Shown: positions 1-9,689, counted from the first letter of the stretch. The stretch is 64,000 bases of DNA from UPXZ01 sp964634605 (GCA_964634605.1 CAZWLJ010000004.1:62001-126000); one strand, 5' to 3'. Notes: a model not told the origin generated them from the letters alone. Program-made: numbers and translations.

Positions 1-735
1 TACAGTTGCTTTAGAAACATCTTTCGGGGTGTAAACAGCCGTCAAACCACCTTCTTTCCCTTCAGCATCGTAGAGTCTGAACTGCTCAAGTCCGGCGTAA
101 TCGCGGCTGTCGCCGAATCTGGAGAGCGAATAATTGTCCCACAAGATGCCGTAATTTTTACTGGAAACAACAAAAGGGACCGATACTTTCGTATTATACT
201 GGAATAGTGATTCGTTTTTACCTTTGTAATTAAATTCGTCTGACTGATGCTGACCTAAGCCATAAAATGCCTCATCGGCCGGCGATTCGAACACCTGACG
301 CACAGTGTATCCTTTTGTTCCTTCCACCTCGATGGGTTTGAATGATTTTCCGCCGCCTGTATTTTCCTTCAGCAAGACTTCACCTTTCAGATTCCTGAAT
401 GTGATTTCGCCGGTTTTTTTCTGAACTGTAACCTGCAGTGAATCTGTGGATAACAGAATAAAATCTTCTTTTTCCTCCACAGCAAAGTTGGAAATCATTT
501 CGTTTTGCGGAACTATAATCAGACTTTTTTCCCGGGAAAATTTCTTTTCGGGAGTCGCCGATACACGGATGATTTTTTCGTTTATAACCTGCAAACGAAT
601 TGATTGATTAGAGTCAGGAGTTACACCGTGAATGGAGATTTCAATTCCATCTGAGTTTTTTTTGTATACAGAATTACTGCATGCTAAAAATGAAACAGCC
701 ACAAAAACCAGTAAGAGCAGATTTGGTTTTTTCAT
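1..735 (-). CDS. GH31 family glycosidase lipoprotein, N-terminal part (alpha-xylosidase-like; truncated by window edge)
   Basis: Only the first 245 codons are inside the window; the gene runs off its left edge. I read a lipoprotein signal with lipobox FLAC and lipidation Cys at residue 19, so the enzyme is probably membrane-anchored. The following part matches the N-terminal beta-sandwich of GH31 enzymes, including the segment FYGLGQHQ and, later, GILWDNYS. The stretch RLYDAEGKEGGLTAVY resembles the lead into the PA14 insert of Bacteroidota alpha-xylosidases. The catalytic barrel lies outside, so substrate (alpha-xyloside or alpha-glucoside) is inference. It is divergent from the HTCS regulator at 987, which suggests that regulator controls it. 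Confidence 0.82.
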   Translation of the reverse strand, partial: MKKPNLLLLVFVAVSFLACSNSVYKKNSDGIEISIHGVTPDSNQSIRLQVINEKIIRVSATPEKKFSREKSLIIVPQNEMISNFAVEEKEDFILLSTDSLQVTVQKKTGEITFRNLKGEVLLKENTGGGKSFKPIEVEGTKGYTVRQVFESPADEAFYGLGQHQSDEFNYKGKNESLFQYNTKVSVPFVVSSKNYGILWDNYSLSRFGDSRDYAGLEQFRLYDAEGKEGGLTAVYTPKDVSKATV

Positions 736-782
736 GATATTTAAATGCGTTTTATAAAACAAAAATTATTGTTGAGGATAAG

Positions 783-811
783 CAAATATACGGAGAATTA
801 CGGTCAGCAAA
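783..811 (-). promoter_or_regulatory. Bacteroidota-type promoter for the GH31 gene
   Basis: On the minus strand TATATTTG (790 to 783) fits the -7 consensus TAnnTTTG, with TTTG at 811-808, 17 nt upstream, as a -33 element. The spacer is slightly shorter than the usual 19-21 nt. The start codon is about 48 nt downstream. Confidence 0.55.
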
Positions 812-930
812 GGAGTTAATTGTTTAAAGACTAACCTTATATTGATAATCGGCAGGAGTTGAATGTTATCAAATTAGTGCTTATTTGATAACTAATTCCT
901 AATTTCACCCAAAAGGAGTCAGTTTTTTTA

Positions 931-938
931 TAAATTTG
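931..938 (+). promoter_or_regulatory. -7 promoter motif for the HTCS gene
   Basis: TAAATTTG fits TAnnTTTG and lies 48 nt before the HTCS start codon in the 251-nt divergent region. I see no clear -33 element. Confidence 0.45.
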
Positions 939-986
939 TAACAAATTGTAATCGGTAAGATTCAAAGCAACCATCAATATTGAGTT

Positions 987-3900
987 ATGAAAAATATTAT
1001 CATATCACTTTTCTTTTATCTACTATCGACAGGCATTTACGCTATATCGTATAATTTCACCCGGCTTGACAATACTAACGGCCTATCCAACAATCAGATC
1101 GAGAGAATTTTCAAAGATTCGCGCGGTTTTATGTGGTTTGGAACCAACAACGGATTGAATCGGTACGACGGTTATAAGGTAAAAGTGTATAAATCGGCAA
1201 AAAATGATACTTCCACCCTGATAACAAATGTCGTAACGGAGATTCAGGAAGACGTTAACGGCAACATGTGGATGAGAGGAAATCCGGAGTATGTTATTTA
1301 CGACATTAAAAAAGAAAATTTTATCCGCAATCTGTCGCCGGTTCTCAGTCCTTTGGGCATACACTTTACACCCGGAATAGTGGAAATAGACAAGCAGAAA
1401 AACTACTATTTCTATCAGAGTTCGGTCGGGATTATCAAATACGACGTGAAAACGAAAAAGTTGATTACATTTAAGCAAACCAGCAATGCAAATTCCCTGA
1501 GCAAAGGAAATATTGTGAGGTTACAATCTGCAGATGACTCATTTTGGGTGCTTTTCGATTCAGGATTGCTGGAAAGATTTAACGAAAAAACCAATCGGGT
1601 GGATATCAGAGAATCGTATGTGAGAGACAATTCTGCCGATGCTACCATCACCAAAAGCATTTACATTGACAATGAAGGTTGCCCGTGGATTTACCCGGGG
1701 ATAGGCGACAAAGGCGTGCTCAGTTTTGACATAGCTCAGTCTAAGTGGATCTATTTCGGAGGAAACAGGAATGAATTCAGAAATCCGCAGGATGTGTTAA
1801 TTACCACCGATTTTGTGCGGGATGTATCCCAGGAAAAAAACGGAGACATCTGGATTGGAACGGATCATGGCGGAATTTGCATTTACAGTAAGAAAAACAG
1901 GCAACTGAAAGTTATTCGCAACGATCCTCAAAACTCTAACTCCCTGAGCCAAAATTCAGTAATCAGTCTTTATGCCGATAATAACGGAATCATGTGGGCG
2001 GGAACTTACAAAAACGGCGTGTGTTTTTATCATCCTGAAATGTTCAAATTTGAAAAATCACCTTTTTTCTTTTATCAGCATCCCATGCTGGAAAATAAAG
2101 ACGTAAACAGCCTTTACGAAGACTCCAAAGGCAATTTGTGGATTGGTACAAACGGTAGCGGGTTGCTCAGATACAGCACTGCGAACAATGAATTTCAAAT
2201 TTACCGGAACGATGTGAATAATCCGGGTTCCATTTCATCCGATATAATTACTTCTTCGCTCGAGGATAAAAACAACGAAATGTGGTTTGGAACCTTTCTG
2301 GGAGGACTTAACAGATTTAACGGCAAAAATTTCAACCGATTTCTGCCGGATGTAAACAATAACAATTCACTGTCGAATAAAAGTATATACGGACTGGTTG
2401 AAGACAACCGGCAAAATCTCTGGATTGGTACCTTGGGAGGCGGAGTGGATAAATTAGATTCTTCAAGAAGCGTTTTCAGCAGGCATAATGCAGAAAATAT
2501 GCCCGGATTGCAGTCAAATTACATACTTTCGCTTTTTTCTAAAGACAAAGACGTTATTTACATCAGTACATCAAACGGTGTGCATATTCTGAACACGATT
2601 ACAAATTCCATTACTCCGGTTATAAAAGATGCAGCTCTGACAGACAAATTATCCGACGTGATCAGTACGTTCGCTATTTTTGACAGCAGAGGTCAGCTTT
2701 GGATAGCAACAGACAACGGAATCAACATTTACAACGAAAAGCAAAATTCCGTCAAATACATCAATAAAGAAAACGGATTGCCAAGTGAACAGGTTGTTTC
2801 GCTGGTTGAAGATAACGACGGAAATATTTGGGTTGGCACCCGTAACGGACTGGCATGTGTATATTGCACCTTGAACGAGGTGACAAAAGAATATGAATAT
2901 AATATAGCATCATTCGATGTAAACGATGGACTTGCAAGTTCAATTTTCAACCAGAATGCCATTTTCAAAAATAAAGAAGGCAAAATCTATATTGGCTGCA
3001 CAAAGGGATATACCGTAATTGATCCCCAAAAAATCAGGTTCAATGAATTGGTTCCAAAGCCAGAGTTCACAGGATTAATAATTGGGAATGAGGAAATTAC
3101 ACCAGGTGTGAAATATAAAAATCGGGTTGTGCTGGTTGAATCTATCACACAAAAAAAGAAAATAATACTGAAAAACACCGAAAATAATTTCAGTGTTTTC
3201 TTTTCGGCCATGAACTACATTCATTCTGAAAAGAACCAGTTCAGGTACAGACTCAAAGGACTGGATAATGAATGGATAATAACCAGAAACGGCGTAATAA
3301 GTTACTCTAACCTGAATTTTGGTACTTACGAGCTTGAGATTTTTGCCAGCAACAACGACAATGTATGGAGTGCAGAACCTTTAACCCTCGAAATAGTTAT
3401 AAAACCTCCATTCTGGCTTTCGTGGTGGGCTTTATTACTTTATATAATTCTTGCGCTTTACCTCGTCTGGTTTCTGATAAATTTTAATTTAAAAAAACAA
3501 AAAAAGAAATTCGATGTTGAGCAGCAGATGCTTGAAGCCAGACAACTGCATGAAATTGATGAAATGAAATTTCGGTTTTTCACCAATATCAGTCATGAAT
3601 TCAGAACTCCTTTGACACTGATAATCAATCCGGTAGAAAAACTGTTGCAGGAAGTAAAATCCGACAAACAAAAAAATCTGCTTACAATCATACAGCGAAA
3701 CACCAATGGATTGCTCGAGCTTGTGAATCAACTGCTTGATTTCCGGAAACTGGAGAATGAGAAAGACAAACTGAATCTTTCAACCGGTGATATCATTGCA
3801 TACGTGAAGGATATATGCTATTCTTTCTCTGATATGGCCAGCAAAAAATCAGTAAATTATTCGTTTTCGACTTCGATTTCAGAACTGAAAATGGAATTTG

Positions 3901-5108
3901 ATGCCGAAAAGATGAGAAAAATCGTTTCAAACTTACTTTCCAACGCTTTCAAATTCACTCCCGAAAAAGGAAAAATTGATGTAAGTTTATCGTTGAATCA
4001 GGAAACAGACGATGAAATGAAAACACTCAAAATTGTTGTTTCGGATTCCGGTATCGGAATTGAAACTAACGATCTGGAACACATTTTCGAACGTTTTTAC
4101 AGAGTCGAGAACAAGGAAAACATTCACCAGACAGGCACCGGGGTGGGTTTGCACATTGTAAGCGAATACGTAAAACTTTACAAAGGAACCATTACAGTAG
4201 AAAGCACGAAGGGTAAGGGATCTGCATTCATTGTCCGGATTCCTGTCGTTCAACTGATTCAGGAGGAAATAATTTCAACTGGCCATGATGAAGCAACCGA
4301 ACCGTATAAAGGTTTATCAGAGGCCGAAAATGAGCAAAAAAACAAACAACCACTTATGCTTATTGTCGACGATAATTCGGATTTCAAAAATTTCATAGCA
4401 TCGGTTTTTACTGATAATTACAGAATTCTGACCGCAGCAGATGGCGTAGAAGCACTGAAAATTACCCTCGAGAAAATACCCGATCTGATTATTTCGGATG
4501 TAATGATGCCCAATATGGATGGTTACGAGTTTTGCCGGCAAGTGAAGGAAGATATACGCATTTCGCATATCCCAATCATTCTGCTGACTGCCAAAACCGG
4601 AGAAGAAAACAAATTTGCCGGACTCTCTGCCGGCGCTGAGGAATATATTTCCAAACCATTTAAAATGGATATGCTTATTCTGAAAGTGAACCGGATCATA
4701 AAACTTCAGCAACAACTGCATGCTCAATTCAAACAAAAAGTGGCAATAAATCCTTCAGAAGTGGAGGTCACTTCCATGGATGAGAAATTTGTAAAAAAAG
4801 CCGTAGAGTTTGTGGAAAAAAATATCGGCAATCCCGATTTTCTGGTAGAAGATCTTTGCCGTGAAATGGGAATAAGCAGGGTTTATTTTTACAAAAAGAT
4901 TTTATCTCTGACAGATAAAACACCTTCGGAATTTATCCGCTTTATTCGCCTGAAACGCGCTTCGACCCTGCTCGAAAAAAGCCAGTTGTTTGTCAACGAA
5001 GTGGCATATCAGGTGGGATTCAATGATGTAAAATACTTCCGGAAATATTTCAAAGAAGAATTCGGCTTAAGTCCTTCTGATTTCAAAAAGAAATTTGACA
5101 ATCAGTAA
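987..5108 (+). CDS. Hybrid two-component system sensor/response regulator (HTCS)
   Basis: A 1373-residue one-protein signalling system of the kind that senses oligosaccharides in the periplasm and switches on glycan-use genes. Order: signal peptide (1-19), many Reg_prop propeller repeats (for example GFMWFGTNNGLNRYDG near residue 50), a Y_Y_Y domain (about 735-800), one membrane helix (about 807-835), a HisKA domain with phospho-acceptor His870 in SHEFRTP, a HATPase domain (NLLSNAFKF near 982, DSGIGI near 1021, GTGVGLHI near 1051), a receiver domain with phospho-acceptor Asp1171 in SDVMMP, and an AraC-type HTH domain (about 1268-1370). All key residues are present. Being divergent from the GH31 gene, it probably regulates that locus; the inducing sugar cannot be read from sequence. 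Its end overlaps the convergent transporter gene by 7 nt. Confidence 0.96.
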   Translation: MKNIIISLFFYLLSTGIYAISYNFTRLDNTNGLSNNQIERIFKDSRGFMWFGTNNGLNRYDGYKVKVYKSAKNDTSTLITNVVTEIQEDVNGNMWMRGNPEYVIYDIKKENFIRNLSPVLSPLGIHFTPGIVEIDKQKNYYFYQSSVGIIKYDVKTKKLITFKQTSNANSLSKGNIVRLQSADDSFWVLFDSGLLERFNEKTNRVDIRESYVRDNSADATITKSIYIDNEGCPWIYPGIGDKGVLSFDIAQSKWIYFGGNRNEFRNPQDVLITTDFVRDVSQEKNGDIWIGTDHGGICIYSKKNRQLKVIRNDPQNSNSLSQNSVISLYADNNGIMWAGTYKNGVCFYHPEMFKFEKSPFFFYQHPMLENKDVNSLYEDSKGNLWIGTNGSGLLRYSTANNEFQIYRNDVNNPGSISSDIITSSLEDKNNEMWFGTFLGGLNRFNGKNFNRFLPDVNNNNSLSNKSIYGLVEDNRQNLWIGTLGGGVDKLDSSRSVFSRHNAENMPGLQSNYILSLFSKDKDVIYISTSNGVHILNTITNSITPVIKDAALTDKLSDVISTFAIFDSRGQLWIATDNGINIYNEKQNSVKYINKENGLPSEQVVSLVEDNDGNIWVGTRNGLACVYCTLNEVTKEYEYNIASFDVNDGLASSIFNQNAIFKNKEGKIYIGCTKGYTVIDPQKIRFNELVPKPEFTGLIIGNEEITPGVKYKNRVVLVESITQKKKIILKNTENNFSVFFSAMNYIHSEKNQFRYRLKGLDNEWIITRNGVISYSNLNFGTYELEIFASNNDNVWSAEPLTLEIVIKPPFWLSWWALLLYIILALYLVWFLINFNLKKQKKKFDVEQQMLEARQLHEIDEMKFRFFTNISHEFRTPLTLIINPVEKLLQEVKSDKQKNLLTIIQRNTNGLLELVNQLLDFRKLENEKDKLNLSTGDIIAYVKDICYSFSDMASKKSVNYSFSTSISELKMEFDAEKMRKIVSNLLSNAFKFTPEKGKIDVSLSLNQETDDEMKTLKIVVSDSGIGIETNDLEHIFERFYRVENKENIHQTGTGVGLHIVSEYVKLYKGTITVESTKGKGSAFIVRIPVVQLIQEEIISTGHDEATEPYKGLSEAENEQKNKQPLMLIVDDNSDFKNFIASVFTDNYRILTAADGVEALKITLEKIPDLIISDVMMPNMDGYEFCRQVKEDIRISHIPIILLTAKTGEENKFAGLSAGAEEYISKPFKMDMLILKVNRIIKLQQQLHAQFKQKVAINPSEVEVTSMDEKFVKKAVEFVEKNIGNPDFLVEDLCREMGISRVYFYKKILSLTDKTPSEFIRFIRLKRASTLLEKSQLFVNEVAYQVGFNDVKYFRKYFKEEFGLSPSDFKKKFDNQ

Positions 5109-5632
5109 AGCACAAATCCGGCAATTCCGGCCAGCAGAATCAGCATAATCGGATGGAGTTTACTTCGGAATGAAAGCAAAAAAACCAGCAGAAAAATGAT
5201 AAAACTTTTATAGTCAATGAAATTCCCGGAGTTCATCAACAGCACGGCTGCGGCTGCAATGAGCCCGATAACCGCAGGCCGGAGTCCCAGAAAAGCCCAT
5301 TCCATGTATTTATTTCCTTTCAAGGCAAAGAAAAACCGCACCAAAGTAAGCATTATCAGAAAAGAGGGTAAAACTATGGCAAAAGTTGCTACAACGGAAC
5401 CAAAAATGGTGCCGGAAGCTGTATAACCCACGTATGTGGCACTGTTGATGCCGATGGGTCCGGGTGTCATCTGCGAAATGGCTATGATGTCGGTAAATTC
5501 GCTTTGGGTCATCCACCCGTGTATCTCAATCTCGTGCTGAATAAGCGAAATAATGGCATAACCTCCCCCGAAACCGAACAAGCCGATTTTGAAAAATGAC
5601 AGAAAAAGCTGTATGTAAATATCGGTTTCCAT
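5102..5632 (-). CDS. chrA: Chromate transporter family (CHR) subunit, second of a pair
   Basis: A 176-residue, strongly hydrophobic protein of the short-chain CHR family. It begins METDIYIQLFLSFFKIG and carries the family's N-terminal GFGGGYA motif and the TPGPIGIN segment. Short CHR proteins act as pairs in the inner membrane and export chromate; other anions are possible. I chose the start at 5632 rather than an in-frame upstream ATG because it overlaps the upstream partner's stop codon as TGATG, the normal layout for translational coupling. The upstream extension reads only through the partner gene. Confidence 0.88.
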   Translation of the reverse strand: METDIYIQLFLSFFKIGLFGFGGGYAIISLIQHEIEIHGWMTQSEFTDIIAISQMTPGPIGINSATYVGYTASGTIFGSVVATFAIVLPSFLIMLTLVRFFFALKGNKYMEWAFLGLRPAVIGLIAAAAVLLMNSGNFIDYKSFIIFLLVFLLSFRSKLHPIMLILLAGIAGFVLY

Positions 5633-6210
5633 CAGAGCGGTTTTGATAATTTCGAAGCATTGATTATTCCGTAAACAATACCGCCCAGAATAGCAGCTAC
5701 AACAATCCAGATGGGTGAAATCCCGGCTAACCATATCAGCAAAACGGCAGCTACCGGAATAAAGATATTTTTAAGGGTCACGCCTGCCGATTTTGCCATT
5801 TTATACAGAGGAGCAGCGATAAGCGCCACCACCGCAGGACGTATGCCTTTGAAAATACGTTCGACAACGGGACTTTCCCTGAAACTGGTAAATACTATCG
5901 CTATGAGCAGGATAATAACAAATGAAGGGAGCGCGCTTCCAAGGGTGGTTACAATGCTCCCTTTCAGTCCTTTCAACCTGTAACCAATAAAAATTGCGGT
6001 ATTGATGGCTATCACACCCGGAGCCGACTGTGCCAGGGCAAGCATATCAACAAATTCACTCGCATCCATCCATTTTTTATTCTCCACCACTTCTTTTTGA
6101 ATCAGAGGAATCATGGCATATCCCCCTCCGATGGTAAAAGAGCCAATCCGGACAAAAGTGGTGAACATCTGCCAGTAGAGGTTATAATCCCGCGATTTTG
6201 GCTTATCCAT
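5632..6210 (-). CDS. chrA: Chromate transporter family (CHR) subunit, first of a pair
   Basis: A 192-residue membrane protein homologous to its downstream neighbour, with the matching motifs SFTIGGGYAMIPL near the N-terminus and QSAPGVIAINTA further in. Two adjacent half-length CHR genes are the known short-chain arrangement that together equals one full-length ChrA. Its start overlaps the end of queG by 8 nt and its stop overlaps the next start, so all three are probably co-translated. Whether it protects from chromate or moves another anion cannot be told here. Confidence 0.88.
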   Translation of the reverse strand: MDKPKSRDYNLYWQMFTTFVRIGSFTIGGGYAMIPLIQKEVVENKKWMDASEFVDMLALAQSAPGVIAINTAIFIGYRLKGLKGSIVTTLGSALPSFVIILLIAIVFTSFRESPVVERIFKGIRPAVVALIAAPLYKMAKSAGVTLKNIFIPVAAVLLIWLAGISPIWIVVAAILGGIVYGIINASKLSKPL

Positions 6211-7138
6211 TGGTTTTTAGAAATTCAATATTCTGTTTCAGTTTTTGAAATCCGGCCCGCTGAATGGCCGTTTTTTTAAACACCCAGTTGAATTCTTCTC
6301 TGGTCAGATTTTCCCAGTCAGAATGATCCCAGCTAATGATCTCATCCATTGTTTCAAACTCAGGATGACGATTAATTTTTGCGCGGCTCTTATTCCAGGG
6401 ACACACATCGTTACAAATATCGCAACCGTACGCGTACCCCGAAAGTTTGCCGCGAATTTCTTCATCGATTTCGCCTTTCTTTTCGATGGTCTGATACGAA
6501 ATACATTTACGGGCATCAAGTCCTTCGGATTCCGTAAGTGCACCGGCAGGACAACTATCCAGGCATTTTCTGCATGTGCCGCAGTGATTTTTCACTGGCT
6601 CGTCATACTCCAGTTCTTTGTTTACGAGCAAAACACCTATAAAACAGTACGAACCCATCTCTTTGTTAATCAGCATTTTATTCTTTCCTATCCAACCGAG
6701 TCCTGCTTTTTCAGCCCATCGGCGTTCGAGAATCGGAGCTGAGTCGACAAACCGGTGCTGCTGAACCGGATTAAAACAATCCTCTCCAAATTCATCTTTT
6801 ATCCTGTTTTCTAAAACAAACAGTTTCTCGCGGATAATTGTGTGATAATCAATCCGGCTGTAAGCATATTTGGAAATTCTCGGTGCATTTGTTTCCTGCA
6901 AGTGAGCAGGAAAATAATTCAACAGGGTTACGATAACGGATTTACAACCTTCCACGAGTATAGCTGGGTCTGTGCGTTTTTCAAAGTTACGCTCCAGGTA
7001 TTGCATTTCAGCGTGAAATCCATTTTGAAGCCACCTGTTCAAAAACCGGGCATCTTCATCCAAAAAACCGGCTTTGGCTATTCCGCAAGCATCAAAACCG
7101 ATTTCCAGGGCTGTATTTTTGATAAATTCTGTCAACAT
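6203..7138 (-). CDS. queG: Epoxyqueuosine reductase QueG
   Basis: QueG catalyses the last step of queuosine synthesis, reducing epoxyqueuosine to queuosine in tRNA wobble positions, using a cobalamin cofactor and two 4Fe-4S clusters. The protein shows both cluster motifs: HCGTCRKCLDSCPAG and YGCDICNDVCPWN. I take the start at MLTEFIKN (7138, 311 residues) because the seven residues before it look unlike the family. The B12 dependence is notable because a B12 uptake unit lies at 20829-24415. It sits in a tight minus-strand gene train, overlapping the downstream transporter gene by 8 nt. Confidence 0.95.
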   Translation of the reverse strand: MLTEFIKNTALEIGFDACGIAKAGFLDEDARFLNRWLQNGFHAEMQYLERNFEKRTDPAILVEGCKSVIVTLLNYFPAHLQETNAPRISKYAYSRIDYHTIIREKLFVLENRIKDEFGEDCFNPVQQHRFVDSAPILERRWAEKAGLGWIGKNKMLINKEMGSYCFIGVLLVNKELEYDEPVKNHCGTCRKCLDSCPAGALTESEGLDARKCISYQTIEKKGEIDEEIRGKLSGYAYGCDICNDVCPWNKSRAKINRHPEFETMDEIISWDHSDWENLTREEFNWVFKKTAIQRAGFQKLKQNIEFLKTNG

Positions 7139-7193
7139 CCGGTACTTACAAAAAAACACGATAGCTCGCTGGAGTATCGTGTCTTTTTAACTC

Positions 7194-8321
7194 TTAAAGT
7201 ATTTTAAGCAGATCAGCCTCCATACTCGTTATGCTCCCGTATCTGCCGATTATATTTCCTTCTTTGTTTATCAGAAACATCGTGGGTATTGCCTGTATGT
7301 TGTAACTTTTTGCTGCCAGTCCGGTTTCATCGTAAACACACATCCATGGTATGTTTGAAACTGACCTTTCCCACAGAAGTTTGCTCTGATCAAGCGATAC
7401 CTGATAAATCCGCAGTCCCTTTGGTGAATACCTGTTAAAAATATCGCGCAATGCAAATGTATAGTCAATACTTGTTTCAGTGGCATAAGCCGAAAAATCC
7501 AGCAAAATCGGATTTCCGATAAATGACGAAAGTTTCTGAGGGTATCCGTTGGTGTTTTTCAGTTCTATTTCAATAAAACCGGTCTTTTCCATTTCCGCCA
7601 GATTCGCCATTGAACTTTGTTGTCTTGCCAGACGATCTTCCCTGATAGCTGCAAGAACGAGGTTGTACAGGCTTTTAGATCGTTCGTATTCGGGCATAAA
7701 AGTGTGAAAAGTAGTGGCAACTGCCTGATAATACGGACGTTCTGCTTTCACATACGGTGAAAAAATATAATTGCCTTTTATTTGCTGATAAAGTGCGAAA
7801 TAGGCAGCCATCGATGCCGGATTTTTCAGTATGATGCCCTGAGCAGTTTTCTTGTGCTTATCCAAATGTACCCGAAACGAATCAGCCATTGTTTTTAATT
7901 TCTCAGCATCCTTTTCAGTCTGGTAAGCATCATATTCTTTCTGAAGTGCTATCACCGATTTTCGTAAAGCTTGTATTTCGGATGAATGCACCGAACCGGT
8001 AATGTCCGATGAAATCAGATCAGATGCTGTTCCCTGAATTTCAATTGTTTCGGTAGAATCTATTGCCAGAATAAGTTGCTGATCGTTCAGTCTCAAACGG
8101 TACAATTCAGGATAAGACGGTTGAGTAGTTCGGAATTTGAATGTTCCTTCTTTACTGAGTTTTAGAGAATCAATCAGACTGTCTTTCAGAAGCCCGGTTT
8201 TTTCAAAATAGAGTATTTTTCCTTCGGCTTCCGAAATGGTTCCGTTTACTTTGAATTTTCCCGGATTGTTACAAGCTGTAAAAGCTGCAAGCAGTACAAA
8301 ATAAATAATTTTTTTTTGCAT
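7194..8321 (-). CDS. DUF4369 / thioredoxin-like lipoprotein lacking CxxC
   Basis: A 375-residue putative lipoprotein (lipobox FTAC, Cys17). The N-terminal part (about 20-115) matches DUF4369, the middle is helical, and the C-terminal part (about 265-375) has a thioredoxin/TlpA fold signature: NPILLDFSAYA, a helix, then AIPTMFLINKEGNIIGRYGS with the cis-proline. Where TlpA-type proteins carry WCxPC this one has AYATETS, so no redox-active disulfide is present and it cannot be a normal thiol oxidoreductase. It lies 4 nt downstream of the DJ-1 family gene and is probably co-transcribed. Function unknown; a binding or structural role is inferred. Confidence 0.85.
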   Translation of the reverse strand: MQKKIIYFVLLAAFTACNNPGKFKVNGTISEAEGKILYFEKTGLLKDSLIDSLKLSKEGTFKFRTTQPSYPELYRLRLNDQQLILAIDSTETIEIQGTASDLISSDITGSVHSSEIQALRKSVIALQKEYDAYQTEKDAEKLKTMADSFRVHLDKHKKTAQGIILKNPASMAAYFALYQQIKGNYIFSPYVKAERPYYQAVATTFHTFMPEYERSKSLYNLVLAAIREDRLARQQSSMANLAEMEKTGFIEIELKNTNGYPQKLSSFIGNPILLDFSAYATETSIDYTFALRDIFNRYSPKGLRIYQVSLDQSKLLWERSVSNIPWMCVYDETGLAAKSYNIQAIPTMFLINKEGNIIGRYGSITSMEADLLKIL

Positions 8322-8325
8322 AAAA

Positions 8326-8874
8326 TTAGTTAAGCATTAATGAATCAGCTACCTGAATAGCAATTTCTTTTCCCTGGAGTGTTTCCACAATCTTTAGTGC
8401 GAATGGAATAGCCACTCCCGGTCCTTTGCCAGTGATAATACTTCCATCCTTCACTACAGAGTTTTTTGATATATGTGCACCAGTGAGTTTTTCTTCAAAT
8501 CCCGGGTAACAAATGGCTTCTTTTCCGTTCAGAATACCCAGTTTTCCGAGAACGGAAGGAGCAGCACAAATAGCCGCAATCTGTTTTCCTTCAGCATGCT
8601 GTTGCTTCAGCAACTCGTTCAGTCTGGTGTGTGCAGATAAATTTTCTGTACCAACTCCTCCACCGGGCAGTATCAGTAAATCATTGGAACTGAAATCGGT
8701 ATCGCTGAATAACCGGTCAGCAAGAATTTTCACTCCGTGCGCACCAGTCACTTCATAACCATCAGATATCGATATAGTTACAACATCCACTCCGGCTCTT
8801 CGTAAAATATCGACCGGAGCAATGGCTTCGATTTCTTCAAAACCATCGGCAAGAAACATGAATACTCGCTTCAT
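8326..8874 (-). CDS. DJ-1/PfpI family protein (YajL-like)
   Basis: A 182-residue protein of the DJ-1/ThiJ/PfpI superfamily, covering the usual single-domain length. The nucleophilic-elbow cysteine is Cys103 in IAAICAAPSVLG, and the family's N-terminal ADGFEEIEA segment supplies the conserved Glu near residue 15. Members act as stress chaperones, protein or nucleotide deglycases or glyoxalases; which one applies is not visible. It is cytoplasmic (no signal). It follows the TonB-like gene by 41 nt and precedes the DUF4369 gene by 4 nt. Confidence 0.93.
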   Translation of the reverse strand: MKRVFMFLADGFEEIEAIAPVDILRRAGVDVVTISISDGYEVTGAHGVKILADRLFSDTDFSSNDLLILPGGGVGTENLSAHTRLNELLKQQHAEGKQIAAICAAPSVLGKLGILNGKEAICYPGFEEKLTGAHISKNSVVKDGSIITGKGPGVAIPFALKIVETLQGKEIAIQVADSLMLN

Positions 8875-8915
8875 AATCCGTCAGTGTTTAAAAAAGAGGG
8901 TTAATATTCTAAAAG

Positions 8916-9686
8916 TTACTTCAATCTGAAATTATATGTAATGGTTCCTACAGACACACCTGTTCCCGACGAAAACCTGGTATTGCGGGCTGCGCTGAGA
9001 GCCGCACTTCGGGTTTGCTGATCGGAAATAGTGGTTGGCGAACCGATACTGGCGCTCGAAACTTTTCCGGAGGCATCCACACGTATGCTTACCGTAATTT
9101 TTCCCTCCACATTGTTCGGATAGGAAGGTGTAGCTAATGAGCCTAACAGTGAACGTCCGCTCAAGGACCATCCGTGTCCTCCTGAGGTTCCTGACCCGGC
9201 CGGATTACCCTGACGGGTATCACCCTGAGTAGTTCCGCTGCCGCTTCCTCCTCCTGAGCCGAATGCACTCCCTACAAGGCTTTCGCTACGGGCTGCTGCT
9301 TCCTGTCTTCTTCTTGTTTCGGCGGCTGCTGCCGCTTCGCGCCGTTGCTGCTCCTTCAGCTGTAATTCCTGCTCGTTAACCGGTTTGGGAGTGACTTTTG
9401 GTTTTACCGTCTGCTTCGGTACGACTACCGATTTTTCGCTTTCCTGGGTTATGAACTCCTGTTGCTCAGGTACCTGGCGTGGTGATACGGGCGAAGACAG
9501 TTCTTCAGTACCTGCAATCATATCGCCAAACCCGATTCCTTCGATATTATCGCCGAAACTCACCATTATTCCCTCGTCTTCGGGAGGTCTTACAGCAACA
9601 GGCATGAATACAAACCAAAGTATCAAAAAGGTTAGCAGGCAAAACACTGCTGAGCCTATCATTCCATATATCTTCGAACTTTCCAA
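8916..9686 (-). CDS. TonB-family energy transducer
   Basis: A 256-residue protein with one N-terminal membrane helix (about 11-31), a long low-complexity periplasmic linker rich in Lys, Pro, Gln, Glu, Ala and then Gly/Ser, and a TonB-like C-terminal domain (about 185-256) containing the stretch EGKITVSIRVDASGKV. It would couple the ExbB/ExbD proton channel to outer-membrane receptors such as the BtuB-like and SusC proteins in this window. It lies 3 nt after exbD. The C-terminal domain is short, so a TolA-like role is the main alternative. Confidence 0.88.
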   Translation of the reverse strand: MESSKIYGMIGSAVFCLLTFLILWFVFMPVAVRPPEDEGIMVSFGDNIEGIGFGDMIAGTEELSSPVSPRQVPEQQEFITQESEKSVVVPKQTVKPKVTPKPVNEQELQLKEQQRREAAAAAETRRRQEAAARSESLVGSAFGSGGGSGSGTTQGDTRQGNPAGSGTSGGHGWSLSGRSLLGSLATPSYPNNVEGKITVSIRVDASGKVSSASIGSPTTISDQQTRSAALSAARNTRFSSGTGVSVGTITYNFRLK

Positions 9687-9689
9687 AAT

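Noticed and set aside
5633..5734. Longer N-terminus for the downstream chromate-transporter gene
   Set aside because: The extra 34 codons read through the partner gene, lack hydrophobic transporter character, and the TGATG overlap start is far more natural.
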